A stretch of 64,000 bases of DNA, taken from NCBI RefSeq assembly GCF_002802965.1, contig NZ_NXGA01000001.1, forward strand, positions 722,744 to 786,743. The letters run 5' to 3'. The notes beneath the pieces were generated by a model, which saw only the letters and a program-made list of their open reading frames with translations, ran no database searches and had not been told where the DNA came from. This DNA comes from Sporolactobacillus pectinivorans. Its GTDB lineage: Bacteria > Bacillota > Bacilli > Bacillales > Sporolactobacillaceae. The position numbers were made by a program, and so were the translations under genes. This document shows positions 44,115-56,325 of the stretch, one piece after another. Position 1 is the stretch's first letter; each line of letters begins with the position of its first letter.

Positions 44115-44602
44115 ATAATGAATTAACGTCTTTAGTATAAGAGAACTTCAGCAAAAAGTGTAAGAAAATGGCTTCCAGCCATGAAAATAATTTTCTGAAC
44201 ATGGCCGGTTGTCAGCAAAAATAATTTTAAGTCTTCCGGATTGGTATGAGAAAATATCTTCAATCTCTCTAAATGCGGGCTGCCGGCCATAAATCATGGT
44301 CTGTACGTTTGATTCACTTGTTCTGCACCCGCCTCAAGCGGCAGCAAATAAAAAGATCCGGCTGATCAATCACCTAGCCCCCGGTCATTAAAATTTCGAA
44401 TCCGCAGGTACGTGAAGATCCAGCCGGTAAACTGCAAGGCTCGGCTGTTAAATATCCAAATTGTCTGGCGAGTCCTAAGAAATTTATGAATCAGACTGGA
44501 GCCCGGATTGAATGAGGGACCGCAGGAGGAGAATACGATCAAGGATGCGGCAGGTGGACTTCCCCTTTTCAGGATCATATTCAGATCTGGGCATGGCCGG
44601 GC
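44115..44602. other. Gene-free stretch
   Basis: Between ydcZ-like genes and pbpG, both on the minus strand. I see no gene, no strong hairpin and no clear terminator for pbpG. Confidence 0.4.
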
Positions 44603-46645
44603 TTATTGCCACCAATGGAACAGGCGGTAAAAAAAGCCTTTATTGTCTTTTTTCTTCGAACTACCGGCTTTCTTCTCCGTCCCTTTGCAATAGTCCGTAG
44701 GTTGCGTGCCCTTTACAAAATAGGTTGGGCGTCCGGGACAGCCGTTGCCCGCCAGCAGGCCGGTTTTCGGATCAACGCTGACGCTGATCACGCCATCGGG
44801 CGGGCGAAATTGATTTTCCGGCGCGCCGTCAAGTGCGGATTCCATGAAATGGGACCAGATGTCTTTGGCATATCCGGAATCAGGATAAGTACTGATCGTC
44901 TCCCCTTTATCATACCCGACCCAGACTGCGGTGACGAGGTCGGGGGTGAATCCGGCCATCCAGCTATCGGTTGGCGTCGAGCCGGTTTTGGCAGCAATTT
45001 TATGAGTCAGCTGGTTGGCAATCGGAGCACCTGTGACCTGGGTGTAACCGTCGAGCCTTTTGTCAAAAATGCCAGTCATCATTTGGGAAAGGACGAAAGA
45101 GGTTCCGCGGCTCAGGACCTGCTTTTTAACGGGTTTCCAGTCATAAAGCACATGCCCTGCCCGGTCCGTGATCTTAGTAATAAAATCGGGCTGGATCCTT
45201 TCTCCTTCATTAGCCAGAGTAGCATATCCCCGCGCCATTTCAAGGACGCTGACCGGTTCCGATCCGAGTGCAAGTGAAGGAATCGGAGAAAGCGGGCTTG
45301 TGATGCCGGCTGCCCTCGCCGCATTTACAAGCTTGTCCATGCCAATCGCCAGATGTGTTTTGACGGCGAAAATATTGTCAGAAAGCGCGAGCGCCTGCTC
45401 CATCGTGATCGGTCCATTAGCATAATAGCCGCCGAAATTATTCGGTGCATAGGTTTTTTTACCGTCATCGAACGTGAAAACGGTCGGTATACTTTTGAGC
45501 CGCGTGGCTGGTGTAAAACCGTTGCTCAGAGCGGCATAGTAAAGAAAGGGTTTGAATGCGGAACCTGGCGCACGCTTTGCTGAAATAGCACGGTTATACG
45601 CGCTGCTCTGGTAATCACGCCCGCCGACCATCGCGACTACGCCACCGTTTTTCGGGTCCAGTGCGACTAAAGCGGTCTGGATTTTCGAGTTTCCGGGAAT
45701 GGTTTTCTTTACCCAGTATTCAGCGGCTTGCTGTGACTTCACGTTTAGCGTTGTGTAGACTCTCAACCCGCCTGACTCCAGTTCTTTTGTGCTGAAATGC
45801 AGGCTGCCGGACAGCTCTTGCCGGACAGCATCCTGAAAATAAGGCGCGGTCTGCTGTGGTACGTTTTCCTGATGTGAAAATTCAAGCGGTTCCCGATAGG
45901 CCGCTTCGGCCCGGCTTTTTGTCAAGAAACCGCTCGCGACCATTGTATCCAGCACTATACGCTGCCTTTTTTTTGCCTGATCGTAGTGCAGAAGCGGTGA
46001 ATAGAGGCTCGGACCGTTTGGAATACCGGCAAGCATGCTGGATTCTGCCAATGACAGATCAGCCGCATTTTTATTAAAATAAGTCTTTGCCGCGGCTTCA
46101 ATGCCGTATGCGCCGTGACCATAGTAAATGGTATTCAGGTAACCTTCAAGGATGTCTTTCTTTGACTCGTTCATTTCAAGACGGATCGTGTAGAACACTT
46201 CGGTAGCCTTGCGCAGCCAGGTTTTGTTATTGGTCAGAAACAAATTTTTCGCATACTGCATCGTAATCGTGCTCGCGCCCTGCGCCTTGGACATACTGTG
46301 CAAATCGGTAATCGCCGAACCTGCAATGCGGCGGAGATCAAAACCATGATGCTGGAAAAAGTGCCGGTCTTCAATCGCAAGTGTAGCCAGTTTAATTGAC
46401 GGGGCCATCCGGTTGATCGCAACCCACTGCTTGTTGTTTGTATCCCATTTACCAATCTGTTTTCCGGTACTATCATAGAAAATTGCCGGCTGTGTATCTG
46501 GTATATCCATCGGCCCGGCGAGTTTGGCCGCAAGGAAAATCATGACCAGGGAAAGGAGAAGTGCGGCGGGAATGAATGAACCCAGCCGCACGGACCAGAA
46601 CGCAAATCCTTTTCTTCTTTCTCGGAATGGCTTGCCTAAGCGCAT
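44603..46645 (-). CDS. pbpG: Class A penicillin-binding protein PBP2d
   Basis: A 680-residue bifunctional peptidoglycan synthase. One N-terminal helix (about 15-40), a GT51 domain with EDRHFFQHHGFD and KKDILEGYLNTIYYGHGAYG, and a transpeptidase domain with SxxK (GSAFKP), SDN and KTGST motifs. Length fits B. subtilis PbpG (691), which acts in the forespore/asymmetric septum; ywhD nearby supports this. ATG 46645 with GGGG upstream; the open frame before it (to 46786) is not family-like. Confidence 0.93.
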   Translation of the reverse strand: MRLGKPFRERRKGFAFWSVRLGSFIPAALLLSLVMIFLAAKLAGPMDIPDTQPAIFYDSTGKQIGKWDTNNKQWVAINRMAPSIKLATLAIEDRHFFQHHGFDLRRIAGSAITDLHSMSKAQGASTITMQYAKNLFLTNNKTWLRKATEVFYTIRLEMNESKKDILEGYLNTIYYGHGAYGIEAAAKTYFNKNAADLSLAESSMLAGIPNGPSLYSPLLHYDQAKKRQRIVLDTMVASGFLTKSRAEAAYREPLEFSHQENVPQQTAPYFQDAVRQELSGSLHFSTKELESGGLRVYTTLNVKSQQAAEYWVKKTIPGNSKIQTALVALDPKNGGVVAMVGGRDYQSSAYNRAISAKRAPGSAFKPFLYYAALSNGFTPATRLKSIPTVFTFDDGKKTYAPNNFGGYYANGPITMEQALALSDNIFAVKTHLAIGMDKLVNAARAAGITSPLSPIPSLALGSEPVSVLEMARGYATLANEGERIQPDFITKITDRAGHVLYDWKPVKKQVLSRGTSFVLSQMMTGIFDKRLDGYTQVTGAPIANQLTHKIAAKTGSTPTDSWMAGFTPDLVTAVWVGYDKGETISTYPDSGYAKDIWSHFMESALDGAPENQFRPPDGVISVSVDPKTGLLAGNGCPGRPTYFVKGTQPTDYCKGTEKKAGSSKKKDNKGFFYRLFHWWQ

Positions 46646-47070
46646 GATCAAAGCCCCCCAAATTTTTAAAGAACGAACCTGAGTGTCCGGACATTTTCTA
46701 GTGCAAGACAAGTCTGTAACGGAAAAATAGGATAGCTGACACATAATGCTGATAGTTGTCACTGAATTCCGATATATGACAAACAAGTTCTAATAAATTT
46801 ATAAATCCATCGGTGCCGGATGCTGACATCGCGACAAGAGGATCGCTGAAAGATAACTCTTTCTCACATTATGTTTCAATAGAAAGGGATCTAAACATGA
46901 ACGTGGAGGCTAATCTTCGCTTTTTCAGTCAATGATAGAAATAAATCAATAGAAAAATCGAATTTTGAAGAAAAAAGGCTTTTGAGCCTTGCCCGATGCC
47001 GGACATTATTTTATAGTATTATAAGTATGGAAAATTGCGCCGAATCGGACGGTGGACTGGAGGCGGATCC
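46646..47070. other. Divergent intergenic region
   Basis: Promoters of pbpG and ywiB must lie here; I could not pick a convincing sigma-F/G site. A hairpin AAGGCT/AGCCTT (46975-46990) has its T run on the minus strand. Confidence 0.4.
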
Positions 47071-47520
47071 GTGAAAACACGTGAAATTTGTCTTGTTTTT
47101 ACGAGTCGAACTGTAGATGACGGTCTGCCGGAAGCGGGCAGCCAGACACGGTCTGTGCTTCAGGGCCGGCTGGCCGAGGGTGCCGGCGGGCTTTATCTAT
47201 TTTTTACAGATAAGATCGAGGGGACAGGGGAAGCCGATTATATTGTGAAAATCGGGAGCGATGAGGCTCTGCTCCGACGCTCCGGTACGTTGCCATTGAG
47301 ACAGCCGCTGTTTCTTGGAAAGCCTGCTTCCGGGAGCTGCGAATTGCCGCTTGGTGCTGTTCCGACCGAAGCAAGGGCAAAAAAAATCGAGGCCGTCTGG
47401 GACAGCGACAATGGGACAGGGGCGGCAAATCTTGTTTACGAGTTAAAACTTCAGGGCCAGTATGCCGGAACATTCGATCTGAATTTCCGTTATTCGGACC
47501 TGAAGCATGGGAAAAACTGA
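47071..47520 (+). CDS. ywiB: YwiB family protein (DUF1934)
   Basis: A 149-residue beta-barrel protein of unknown function, length like B. subtilis YwiB (142). The C-terminal YELKLQGQYAGTFDLNFRY is the DUF1934 hallmark. Start is GTG 47071 after GGAGGCG. It lies 76 bases before argS, the same order as in B. subtilis (ywiB-argS). Confidence 0.87.
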   Translation: MKTREICLVFTSRTVDDGLPEAGSQTRSVLQGRLAEGAGGLYLFFTDKIEGTGEADYIVKIGSDEALLRRSGTLPLRQPLFLGKPASGSCELPLGAVPTEARAKKIEAVWDSDNGTGAANLVYELKLQGQYAGTFDLNFRYSDLKHGKN

Positions 47521-47596
47521 GAAACTAAGCCTGTTTTCAATAGACAGCTCCACGTGATAAAAAAGCAGTTTTGAAGGTATTTTTGGAGGTTAAAAG

Positions 47597-49267
47597 ATGA
47601 CGATTGTCGAACAAGTTAAGCAGCAGTTGAAGGAAGAAATTAAGGCAGCTGTAATCCGGGCGGGTCTGGCGGAACCGGAACAGGTCCCGGATGTCGTGCT
47701 TGAAGCACCTAAGGAAAAAACACACGGCGATTTCGCAGCGAATATGGCGATGCAGCTGGCGCGAATTGCGAAAAAAGCACCACGTAAAATTGCCGAAGAA
47801 CTGGTCGCCCATTTTGATAAGAAAAAAGGACACATTCGCGAAATCGAAATTGCAGGACCGGGTTTCATCAACTTTTTTCTGGATAATCAGTATCTGACGG
47901 ATCTAATCCCGGCAATTCTCGAAGCCGGCGGCACTTATGGTTCTTCGGAAAGTGGCGCGGGGAAAAAAGTCCTGGTTGAATTCGTTTCCGCTAATCCTAC
48001 GGGCAGTCTGCATCTCGGCCATGCACGTGGCGCGGCAGTCGGTGACACGCTCTGCAAATTGCTGAATAAGGCAGGCTATCAGGCGAGTGCGGAATATTAT
48101 ATTAATGATGGTGGCAATCAAATCACTAATCTGGCGATTTCGCTGGAAGCCCGCTACCGTCAGGAGCTGGGAGAAGAAGCGGAAATTCCGGAAGACGGCT
48201 ATCACGGTAAAGACATCATCGAGCTTGCCCGACAGATTGTAGCGCAGTATGGTGACAAGCTTGTCAGCAAGCCGAAAGAAGAGCGGCTGCGCTTCTTTCG
48301 CAACTTTGGAGTTGAGCACCTGATGCGCGGCATCAAGAGGGATCTTGCCGATTTCCATGTCACGTTTGATCGATGGTATTCGGAACTTTCTCTTTATGAA
48401 ACCCACAAGGTCACGGAGGTGCTGGATCTTTTAAAAGGGAAAGGCGAAACCTTCGAAAAGGATAGCGCCCTTTGGCTGAAAACGTCGCAATACGGCGATG
48501 ATAAGGATCGCGTACTTGTCAAAACGGACGGATCGTACACCTACTTCACACCGGATATTTCTTACCATAAAGATAAATTTGACCGTGGCTTCGACCAGCT
48601 GATCGATGTGCTCGGGGCTGATCACCACGGTTACGTGCCAAGAATGAAGGCGGCGATGCAGGCACTCGGCTATAATCCCGATCACCTGACTGTGCAGATT
48701 ATCCAGCTGGTGAATCTGATTAAGGACGGGGAGAAAGTCAAAATGAGCAAACGGACCGGGAAGGCGGTCACGATGCGGGAACTGATGGAAGACGTTGGTG
48801 TCGATGCAGCCCGTTACTTCTTCGCAATGCGCAGTTCCGACAGCCATCTGGACTTTGACCTTGATCTGGCCATTTCCCATTCAAACGAGAATCCGGTTTT
48901 CTATGTTCAGTATGCGTACGCGCGTATTACGAGCATGTTGAAAAAAGCGGAAGATTTTGATCCGGATAAAACAGCTGTACCGGACTTGGACCTGCTTTCC
49001 GGTGAGAAAGAGATTAATCTACTGAAAAAGCTCGGCAATTTTCCGGCCGTTGTTGCCGACAGTGCAGAAAAGCTGGCGATTCAGCACATTCCATCTTATC
49101 TGTTCGACCTGGCGTCGAGCCTGCACAGCTTTTACAATGCGGAAAAAGTGCTTGACGAGAGCAATGTACCACTCAGCAAAGCCCGTGTTGCACTGATGAA
49201 AGCCGTCCGGATCACGCTGAAGAATGGCATGGATCTGATTGGTGTCGACGCACCGGAAAAAATGTAA
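47597..49267 (+). CDS. argS: Arginyl-tRNA synthetase
   Basis: A 556-residue class I synthetase. N-terminal Add-1 domain (1-110), HIGH box in [16 protein letters not shown] (His-Leu-Gly-His), KMSKR in [13 protein letters not shown], and the C-terminal anticodon-binding helices (about 435-556). Length matches B. subtilis ArgS. GGAGG lies 8 bases upstream. No T-box leader fits in the 76-base gap. Confidence 0.97.
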   Translation: MTIVEQVKQQLKEEIKAAVIRAGLAEPEQVPDVVLEAPKEKTHGDFAANMAMQLARIAKKAPRKIAEELVAHFDKKKGHIREIEIAGPGFINFFLDNQYLTDLIPAILEAGGTYGSSESGAGKKVLVEFVSANPTGSLHLGHARGAAVGDTLCKLLNKAGYQASAEYYINDGGNQITNLAISLEARYRQELGEEAEIPEDGYHGKDIIELARQIVAQYGDKLVSKPKEERLRFFRNFGVEHLMRGIKRDLADFHVTFDRWYSELSLYETHKVTEVLDLLKGKGETFEKDSALWLKTSQYGDDKDRVLVKTDGSYTYFTPDISYHKDKFDRGFDQLIDVLGADHHGYVPRMKAAMQALGYNPDHLTVQIIQLVNLIKDGEKVKMSKRTGKAVTMRELMEDVGVDAARYFFAMRSSDSHLDFDLDLAISHSNENPVFYVQYAYARITSMLKKAEDFDPDKTAVPDLDLLSGEKEINLLKKLGNFPAVVADSAEKLAIQHIPSYLFDLASSLHSFYNAEKVLDESNVPLSKARVALMKAVRITLKNGMDLIGVDAPEKM

Positions 49268-49355
49268 TCATAAAGTCTGAAAATGGACAAGGATGAAGAA
49301 ACTTCTTGCTTTTTTCGGACTTTTCGAATGCCCTCTTAATAAAGAATAGGATTAT

Positions 49356-49382
49356 AGCAGCTCCAGTACGGGGCTGCTTTTT
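49356..49382 (+). terminator. Terminator after argS
   Basis: AGCAGCTCC pairs with GGGGCTGCT, followed by T5. Confidence 0.85.
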
Positions 49383-49383
49383 A

Positions 49384-50598
49384 TTACAAAAAAGGACTGA
49401 ACCAGCCGGAACAAAAAGTTTTCAGTTTTTCAAGGGGAGAGCGTCCGGCAATTTTTTTCTCATCCACGAGTACTGAGTCTTCCCGAATTTCTTTATTCAA
49501 CTGTTCGAGCACTTGGCGGATCAAATCTTTGTCGACGAAAAAACTGCACAGTTCATCATTCCAGAAAAAGCTGCGCCGATCAAAATTAGCGGTGCCAAGG
49601 TAGCAGAGAATCCGATCGACAACAAAAACTTTGGAATGGTAGAAGCCCTGGTAAAAATGAAACAGCCGTGCCCCTTTTTCTACAAGCGGCTGGAGATAAA
49701 TGAAGGAAGCCGGTTTGACCAGGGGATGGTCTTTTTTCATAGGTAGCAGGATTGTCAGCTGGACGCCATTCTCAAGCCTGTCGAGCAGGACATTCATCAG
49801 CTTCCGGCTTGGGATGAAATAGGGCGATCCGATGACGATGGATGATTGCGCGGCTTGAAGTTTTTCGGCAAAGAGAGCTTCAATTTGTTTGCCACTGGAT
49901 CCGATCAAAGTCAGGCGGGAGGCCCCTTTTTCAAGAGGAGGGAAAAATTCCGGGCGGTTCAGAATTTCCTCCCCGGTGGCCAGCTTCCAGTCTTTCAAAA
50001 AAAGATACTGCAGTTCGGCAACGCTTTCCCCCTCAACTTTGAGATGGTTATCATGCCACGGTCCTATTTCAGGTTTATTGCCGATATAGTCGCGGCTGAC
50101 GTTGAAACCACCGAAATAGCCGGTTTTTCCGTCGATGACGGCGATTTTTCGGTGATTGCGCCGGTTCATATAATAAAAAGTGAAAGGGAAGCCCACCTTG
50201 CCCGAAAAAGCAACCTGCACACCTGCCTGCAAAAGCTCTGCTCGCTTCTTCCTCATATTGCCTGCACCCAATGAATCAAGCAGCAGACGCACGTCGACAC
50301 CTTCAGCAGCTTTTTTTTTCAGCAATTCAAGCCATTTATTGCCAACCTGATCGGCTTCGAAAATAAAAAAAGACAGATGGACGTGGCTTTTTGCGTCCTT
50401 GATTGTCTTACTCATATCGTTGAAAAGCTCACGTCCGTCAGTAAAATAGCGGAGCCGGTTCAGCCCGTCTGCTGGCTTGTATTCGGGGAGCCCGGGGTGT
50501 TTCATTTTGATGCCGGTGAAAATGTCGAGCAGGACACTGGCGATCAGCAGAACGGCAACAAATACAGAGATGAGAATAATGGTAAGCAGCAGCTGCAT
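49384..50598 (-). CDS. ywjE: Cardiolipin synthase, YwjE-like
   Basis: A 404-residue phospholipase D-fold enzyme. One N-terminal helix (about 3-27) anchors it, shorter than the two-helix ClsA form. Two HKD motifs: RRNHRKIAVIDGKTGYFGG and GFYHSKVFVVDRILCYLG with TANFD. It joins two phosphatidylglycerols to cardiolipin. B. subtilis YwjE is 398 residues and lies in the same region, between argS and rpoE. No good ribosome site fits perfectly; the AGGGGC before ATG 50598 is adequate. Confidence 0.9.
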   Translation of the reverse strand: MQLLLTIILISVFVAVLLIASVLLDIFTGIKMKHPGLPEYKPADGLNRLRYFTDGRELFNDMSKTIKDAKSHVHLSFFIFEADQVGNKWLELLKKKAAEGVDVRLLLDSLGAGNMRKKRAELLQAGVQVAFSGKVGFPFTFYYMNRRNHRKIAVIDGKTGYFGGFNVSRDYIGNKPEIGPWHDNHLKVEGESVAELQYLFLKDWKLATGEEILNRPEFFPPLEKGASRLTLIGSSGKQIEALFAEKLQAAQSSIVIGSPYFIPSRKLMNVLLDRLENGVQLTILLPMKKDHPLVKPASFIYLQPLVEKGARLFHFYQGFYHSKVFVVDRILCYLGTANFDRRSFFWNDELCSFFVDKDLIRQVLEQLNKEIREDSVLVDEKKIAGRSPLEKLKTFCSGWFSPFL

Positions 50599-51037
50599 GA
50601 AAACAAAGCCCCTTCTGTCTCGTGATATTTAACTACGTTCATTAATTCATCCTTTTAAAAAAGAAGAAGAAGTTCATACCATCTTTTTTTCGGATACTTC
50701 CTTTAATATATCCTAATTTTGCGGATGTATCGACCAAACGTGTGCGGTTGTTCGAATTCCAAATCTCTTACCAGCACAGCAGTACCGGAGTGAACGTTTT
50801 TCCGCACGAGAGAAAATCGCTCTGATTTTTTTGCCGGGAGACTTGATTTTGGTATGAGAACCGATTATTGTATTCATTGTATAACCTATAATGAGTCGGG
50901 ATGTGTCTCCTTTTTAACGCTTTGTGCGGGTGATACCTGTTGAAGGCCGGTTAGAAGCTGCCGGCGTGTTCTCTGGACACAAGGTGAACGGGCTTGCTCA
51001 TTAAAAGGGTCACTGATGAAAGGAAAGGGTGTTACCA
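50599..51037. other. Divergent intergenic region before rpoE
   Basis: Holds a -10 TATAAT at about 50889-50894 for rpoE without a clear -35. Otherwise only T-rich sequence and no gene. Confidence 0.4.
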
Positions 51038-51505
51038 TTGACAGAACACGTAATGGAAAAGTCGAAAGTGAATCAATTGTATGATATATTGCTGAACAGC
51101 AAAGAACAGACAGATTTTTACGCGCTGGCAGATCAGGTCTTTAAGGAAGGAGAAATCGAAGCTGATAATGGGGAAACCCTTGCACGCCTGTACACGACAC
51201 TGTCTCTTGACGGCCGCTTTCTGAATGTCGGGCATAACCTCTGGGCACTGCGTAATTGGTACCCGCTGGATCAGCGCGAGGATGACATTGCCAAAACGCT
51301 TGGCGATGCCCAGCATGACAAGAACAAGATTGCTGAAGATGGCTTTGATGATTATGATGATTCGGACGAAGACATTGATGACGACGAAACTGAAAACGAC
51401 GATAATATCACTGACGGCTCTGATGAAGACGACTATGATGATGAAGACGATGACGATGTACAGCGGATCAGAAGAAGCGCCGGGATGGATGACGACGAGG
51501 AATAA
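51038..51505 (+). CDS. rpoE: RNA polymerase delta subunit
   Basis: A 155-residue delta factor, which raises polymerase specificity and recycling. The HARE-HTH domain (LARLYTTLSLDGRFLNVGHN, then WALRNWYPLDQ) occupies the first 90 residues. The Asp/Glu-rich tail (about 105-155) is the usual disordered acidic end. The N-terminal part is about 15-20 residues shorter than in B. subtilis. TTG 51038 lies 8 bases after AAAGGG; the GTG at 51029 is too close. It precedes pyrG as in B. subtilis. Confidence 0.92.
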   Translation: MTEHVMEKSKVNQLYDILLNSKEQTDFYALADQVFKEGEIEADNGETLARLYTTLSLDGRFLNVGHNLWALRNWYPLDQREDDIAKTLGDAQHDKNKIAEDGFDDYDDSDEDIDDDETENDDNITDGSDEDDYDDEDDDDVQRIRRSAGMDDDEE

Positions 51506-51631
51506 AAAATGGCAGGCGGCATAGCCAGACTCTTTTCAATGTCTGCCATCAGGGTGAAAAAAGTTTCCTTGATTCGAATCATTAAGTCTGTTAGAATTGC
51601 AAAGGGCACAATAGAATCGTTATTAAGAACC

Positions 51632-51676
51632 AAAAGCGAGCCCTCCGGTAAAGGAGCGGTTTCGCTTTTATTTTTT
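51632..51676 (+). terminator. Terminator after rpoE
   Basis: AAAAGCGA pairs with TCGCTTTT around an inner CTCC/GGAG stem, followed by T7. Confidence 0.85.
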
Positions 51677-51683
51677 TATGCTA

Positions 51684-51776
51684 TAAAAAAAAGTATAAAA
51701 TTTTAGCGGATTATAGTATAAGCGCAACTAAGGCTCAGCCTGCACTAGAGGCTTGGCTTTGCCAAGTTTTCTTTAC
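51684..51776 (+). repeat. Dispersed hairpin repeat, copy B
   Basis: Second copy of the element at 29626-29712, between the rpoE terminator and pyrG. It contains AGTATAA twice, an AGGCTcAGCCT hairpin and a terminator-like hairpin CTTGGC-TTT-GCCAAG followed by TTTTCTTT (ending about 51773). It would be transcribed into the pyrG leader if the promoter is upstream. The rest of the gap (51777-51865) holds the GGGGGA ribosome site of pyrG. Confidence 0.55.
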
Positions 51777-51862
51777 AGAAATCGTGTGGAGCGATCAAAA
51801 AAGTATCTGGTGAAGGGCTTTGCATGGCTTATTTGTATTTTCGCGATAAGGGGGAAACGTGA

Positions 51863-53464
<1,602 letters not shown>

Positions 53465-53480
53465 TTAAGTCCAATAAGAG

Positions 53481-53527
53481 GACTGTCTTTCAAACCTGGA
53501 CAACAGGCTGAGGAGACGGTCTTTTTT
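53481..53527 (+). terminator. Terminator after pyrG
   Basis: GACTGTCT pairs with AGACGGTC (one G-T pair) and is followed by T6. Confidence 0.8.
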
Positions 53528-53703
53528 GCACCACAATTTTATGATCACCGATTTGACAGCTCTTTAAATGTTCAATGTGTTTCATAGATTCGAATTGAAA
53601 ATGAAGGAAAGGCATTCCAATATGTCGAAATTTATGAAGTGCGGGTTGGTTGTGGAAATCTGAAAAACGGCTGCCACAGCATATCAGTTGAAAGAGGGGA
53701 ACC

Positions 53704-54087
53704 ATGATGGTTGGCAGTGAGGGGAAAGACTCTGTTAAAGTAATGGTTGTGGATGATCAAGCCGGTATTCGGCTGCTGCTTCATGAGATACTGAAAGGCG
53801 AAGGCTACACCGCGCTGCTGGCGGCAAATGGCAGTCAGGCATTGAAAATGATACAAGACCAGGACGTGGCACTTGTCTTGCTTGATATGAAAATCCCTGG
53901 AATGAAGGGAACGGAGATTTTGAAAAAGATGAAGGAACTTAAGGCTGGAATCAAAGTTATGATCATGACGGCGTACAGCAATGAACAGATCGTGCAGGAC
54001 GCAATGAAAAGTGGAGCGATCGCCTGCTTTTCCAAACCGTTTGATATCAGCGAACTGGTGGCGGCGATAAAACGGGCAGTAGAATAG
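53704..54087 (+). CDS. spo0F: Sporulation response regulator Spo0F
   Basis: A 127-residue single receiver domain that passes phosphate from sensor kinases to Spo0B. Acid pocket VVDDQAGIR (Asp17-Asp18), phospho-Asp61 in LVLLDMKIPGM, Thr in MTAY and the conserved Lys in FSKPFDISE. Close to B. subtilis Spo0F with no output domain. GAGGGG precedes two adjacent ATG codons. The sigma-H promoter was not resolved. fba and tal, its B. subtilis neighbours, are absent here. Confidence 0.95.
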   Translation: MMVGSEGKDSVKVMVVDDQAGIRLLLHEILKGEGYTALLAANGSQALKMIQDQDVALVLLDMKIPGMKGTEILKKMKELKAGIKVMIMTAYSNEQIVQDAMKSGAIACFSKPFDISELVAAIKRAVE

Positions 54088-54370
54088 CAGCGCCAATCTA
54101 GCGGAACAGAGATCTGTTCGAGCGCTATAAGGATACCGAATGTTTTTTTTATGGTATAATAATTAAAGACAAGCAGTATAGTGATACGTAACTTTTTCGG
54201 ATGTAATATGACTGATGCCTTTCCACTGAATCTGAAATAATTTGCAGAAAATTTTTTGCAGGACATAGGCGGACTTCTTTGTTCATACATATTTAGCTGT
54301 GAAGTCCGGTTCCAGCAGTGCCACAGCCAGGCTGGCGCATGCTCATTTAAGTGACTGAAAAGGAAGTTTT

Positions 54371-55672
54371 ATGAACATGGAAAAATTACTTATTGAGGGT
54401 GGTCACCGCTTGGACGGCGCTGTCCAGATAAGCGGAGCGAAGAACAGTGCGGTAGCGCTCATTCCGGCAACGATCCTTGCTGATTCGCCGGTTACAATTG
54501 ATCAGCTTCCCGATATCTCTGATGTCCGTACGCTTTGCAAGCTGTTGCAGGAAATTGGCGGAAAAATTATTTTTCGTGACAATACTATTGTGATTGACCC
54601 GAGGGAAATGGTGGACATGCCGCTTCCAAACGGATCGGTCAAAAAATTGCGCGCATCTTATTATATGATGGGTGCGATGCTTGGTCGCTTTCATAAGGCG
54701 GTGATTGGCCTGCCGGGCGGATGCAATCTTGGCCCGCGTCCGATCGATCAGCATATTAAGGGTTTTGAAGCGTTGGGTGCTAAGGTTACTAACGAACGCG
54801 GCGCAATTTACTTACGTGCGGATCGGCTTCACGGCGCCCGTATTTATCTGGATGTTGTCAGTGTAGGCGCAACGATTAACATTCTGCTCGCTGCAGTCAG
54901 GGCCGAGGGCCAGACAGTCATCGAAAATGCCGCCAAAGAGCCGGAGATCATTGATGTGGTCACTTTGCTGACGAGTATGGGTGCGAAGATCAAGGGTGCC
55001 GGTACCGACGTGATACGGATTGAAGGTGTCCGTGAGCTGCACGGCTGCCGCCATATGATTATTCCTGACCGGATTGAGGCGGGCACGTTTATGATCATCG
55101 GTGCCGCTCAAGGCCGCGAACTGCTGATAGACAATGTTATCCCGCAGCATGTGGAATCCCTGACAGCGAAACTTCGTGAAATGGGCGCCGACGTTCAGGA
55201 AGGCGAAGATCAAATGCTCGTCTCCCGCTGCACAGGTGTGCTGAAAAGTGCTGATGTCAAGACACTGGTTTATCCTGGATTTCCGACTGATCTTCAGCAG
55301 CCGCTGACCAGTCTGCTGACTCAGGCACAGGGCACTAGCATTATTACTGACACTATTTATGATGCACGATTCAAGCACATTGATGAATTGCGGCGGATGG
55401 GTGCCGATGTCAAAGTTGAAGGACGTTCAGCAATTTTGAGCGGGTCATCGCATCTGGAAGGAGCAAAAGTCCGTGCGACGGATCTACGCGCCGGGGCTTC
55501 ACTGGTTATCGCCGGATTGATTGCAAGCGGCATTACAGAAATCACCGGTGTTGAACACATCGACCGCGGCTATGATCATCTGATGGAGAAACTGGGCGGC
55601 ATCGGTGCGCATGTCTGGCGCGAGCAGGTGGAAGACGCCGAAATCCGTGAGAATTTAAGAGAACAGGAATGA
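54371..55672 (+). CDS. murA: UDP-N-acetylglucosamine 1-carboxyvinyltransferase
   Basis: A 433-residue first committed enzyme of peptidoglycan synthesis, the target of fosfomycin. The reactive cysteine is in [19 protein letters not shown] (Cys118), and [15 protein letters not shown] is the N-terminal signature. Position between spo0F and rho matches the second B. subtilis copy (murAB/murZ). Start ATG 54371 or 54377; AGGAAG precedes the first. Confidence 0.95.
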   Translation: MNMEKLLIEGGHRLDGAVQISGAKNSAVALIPATILADSPVTIDQLPDISDVRTLCKLLQEIGGKIIFRDNTIVIDPREMVDMPLPNGSVKKLRASYYMMGAMLGRFHKAVIGLPGGCNLGPRPIDQHIKGFEALGAKVTNERGAIYLRADRLHGARIYLDVVSVGATINILLAAVRAEGQTVIENAAKEPEIIDVVTLLTSMGAKIKGAGTDVIRIEGVRELHGCRHMIIPDRIEAGTFMIIGAAQGRELLIDNVIPQHVESLTAKLREMGADVQEGEDQMLVSRCTGVLKSADVKTLVYPGFPTDLQQPLTSLLTQAQGTSIITDTIYDARFKHIDELRRMGADVKVEGRSAILSGSSHLEGAKVRATDLRAGASLVIAGLIASGITEITGVEHIDRGYDHLMEKLGGIGAHVWREQVEDAEIRENLREQE

Positions 55673-55700
55673 TTTACAGATAGATCGTGCTTTAAAAATA

Positions 55701-55726
55701 GGGCCTGAAAACGGTTCTTTTTTTAT
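55701..55726 (+). terminator. Weak terminator after murA
   Basis: AGGGCC pairs with GGTTCT (two G-T pairs), followed by T7. Confidence 0.55.
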
Positions 55727-56325
55727 TGGAGGTATTTCTGATTCAAGCGGGAATACGGGATAATAGTTAATGAATGGTACATTTTATTTGGCGGTTATTA
55801 ATATAGAATAGGGTGATCACGCGGCGATTGAGTTTTTCAGAATCTATTTGTTTACAGAAAGTGATTTTGGAAATGAGGATCATTTTTCTGCTTTTACGCT
55901 GGGGAAGGGTTCGGGAAGCGATGCCGATAGAAGAGATGGTGCGGTCAGGTTTCTTGAAAAGAGCTCATGAGTGGGAATAATAGTTGATAAAATGGGCATA
56001 ATATGCTAAAAAGGAAATAGATTAAATGATATGAACGTTTGGGCTCTTGGAAAAATTATCCCGCTTCTGACGTTTGGCAGGATTAATTCCGGCCGGATAC
56101 CCCTATGAATGGCAGCGGGATATGAACCCTGGTGGAAACTTTTCTTTTTCCTCTTCAGGCACGTATCAGTGCTAAATTACAGCAACCGAAAGTGAATGCA
56201 CAACAAGATGTAAAATGCCCCCATTCATGCATTGGATGCTGTAATGAGAACTTCCTATCTTTTTTCGTTCACTAAACCAATCCATTGGATCAGATAAAGA
56301 CAATTTAAAGAAATGTGGTGTGGCA
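55727..56325. other. rho leader region
   Basis: No gene. TATCCCGCT (56057-56065) pairs with AGCGGGATA (56114-56122), enclosing a GGA-TTAAT-TCC hairpin and CCGGCCGG. This may be a structured leader of rho. A candidate promoter near 55983-56005 is not clear. A minus-strand frame at 56172-56366 is not a gene. Confidence 0.45.
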
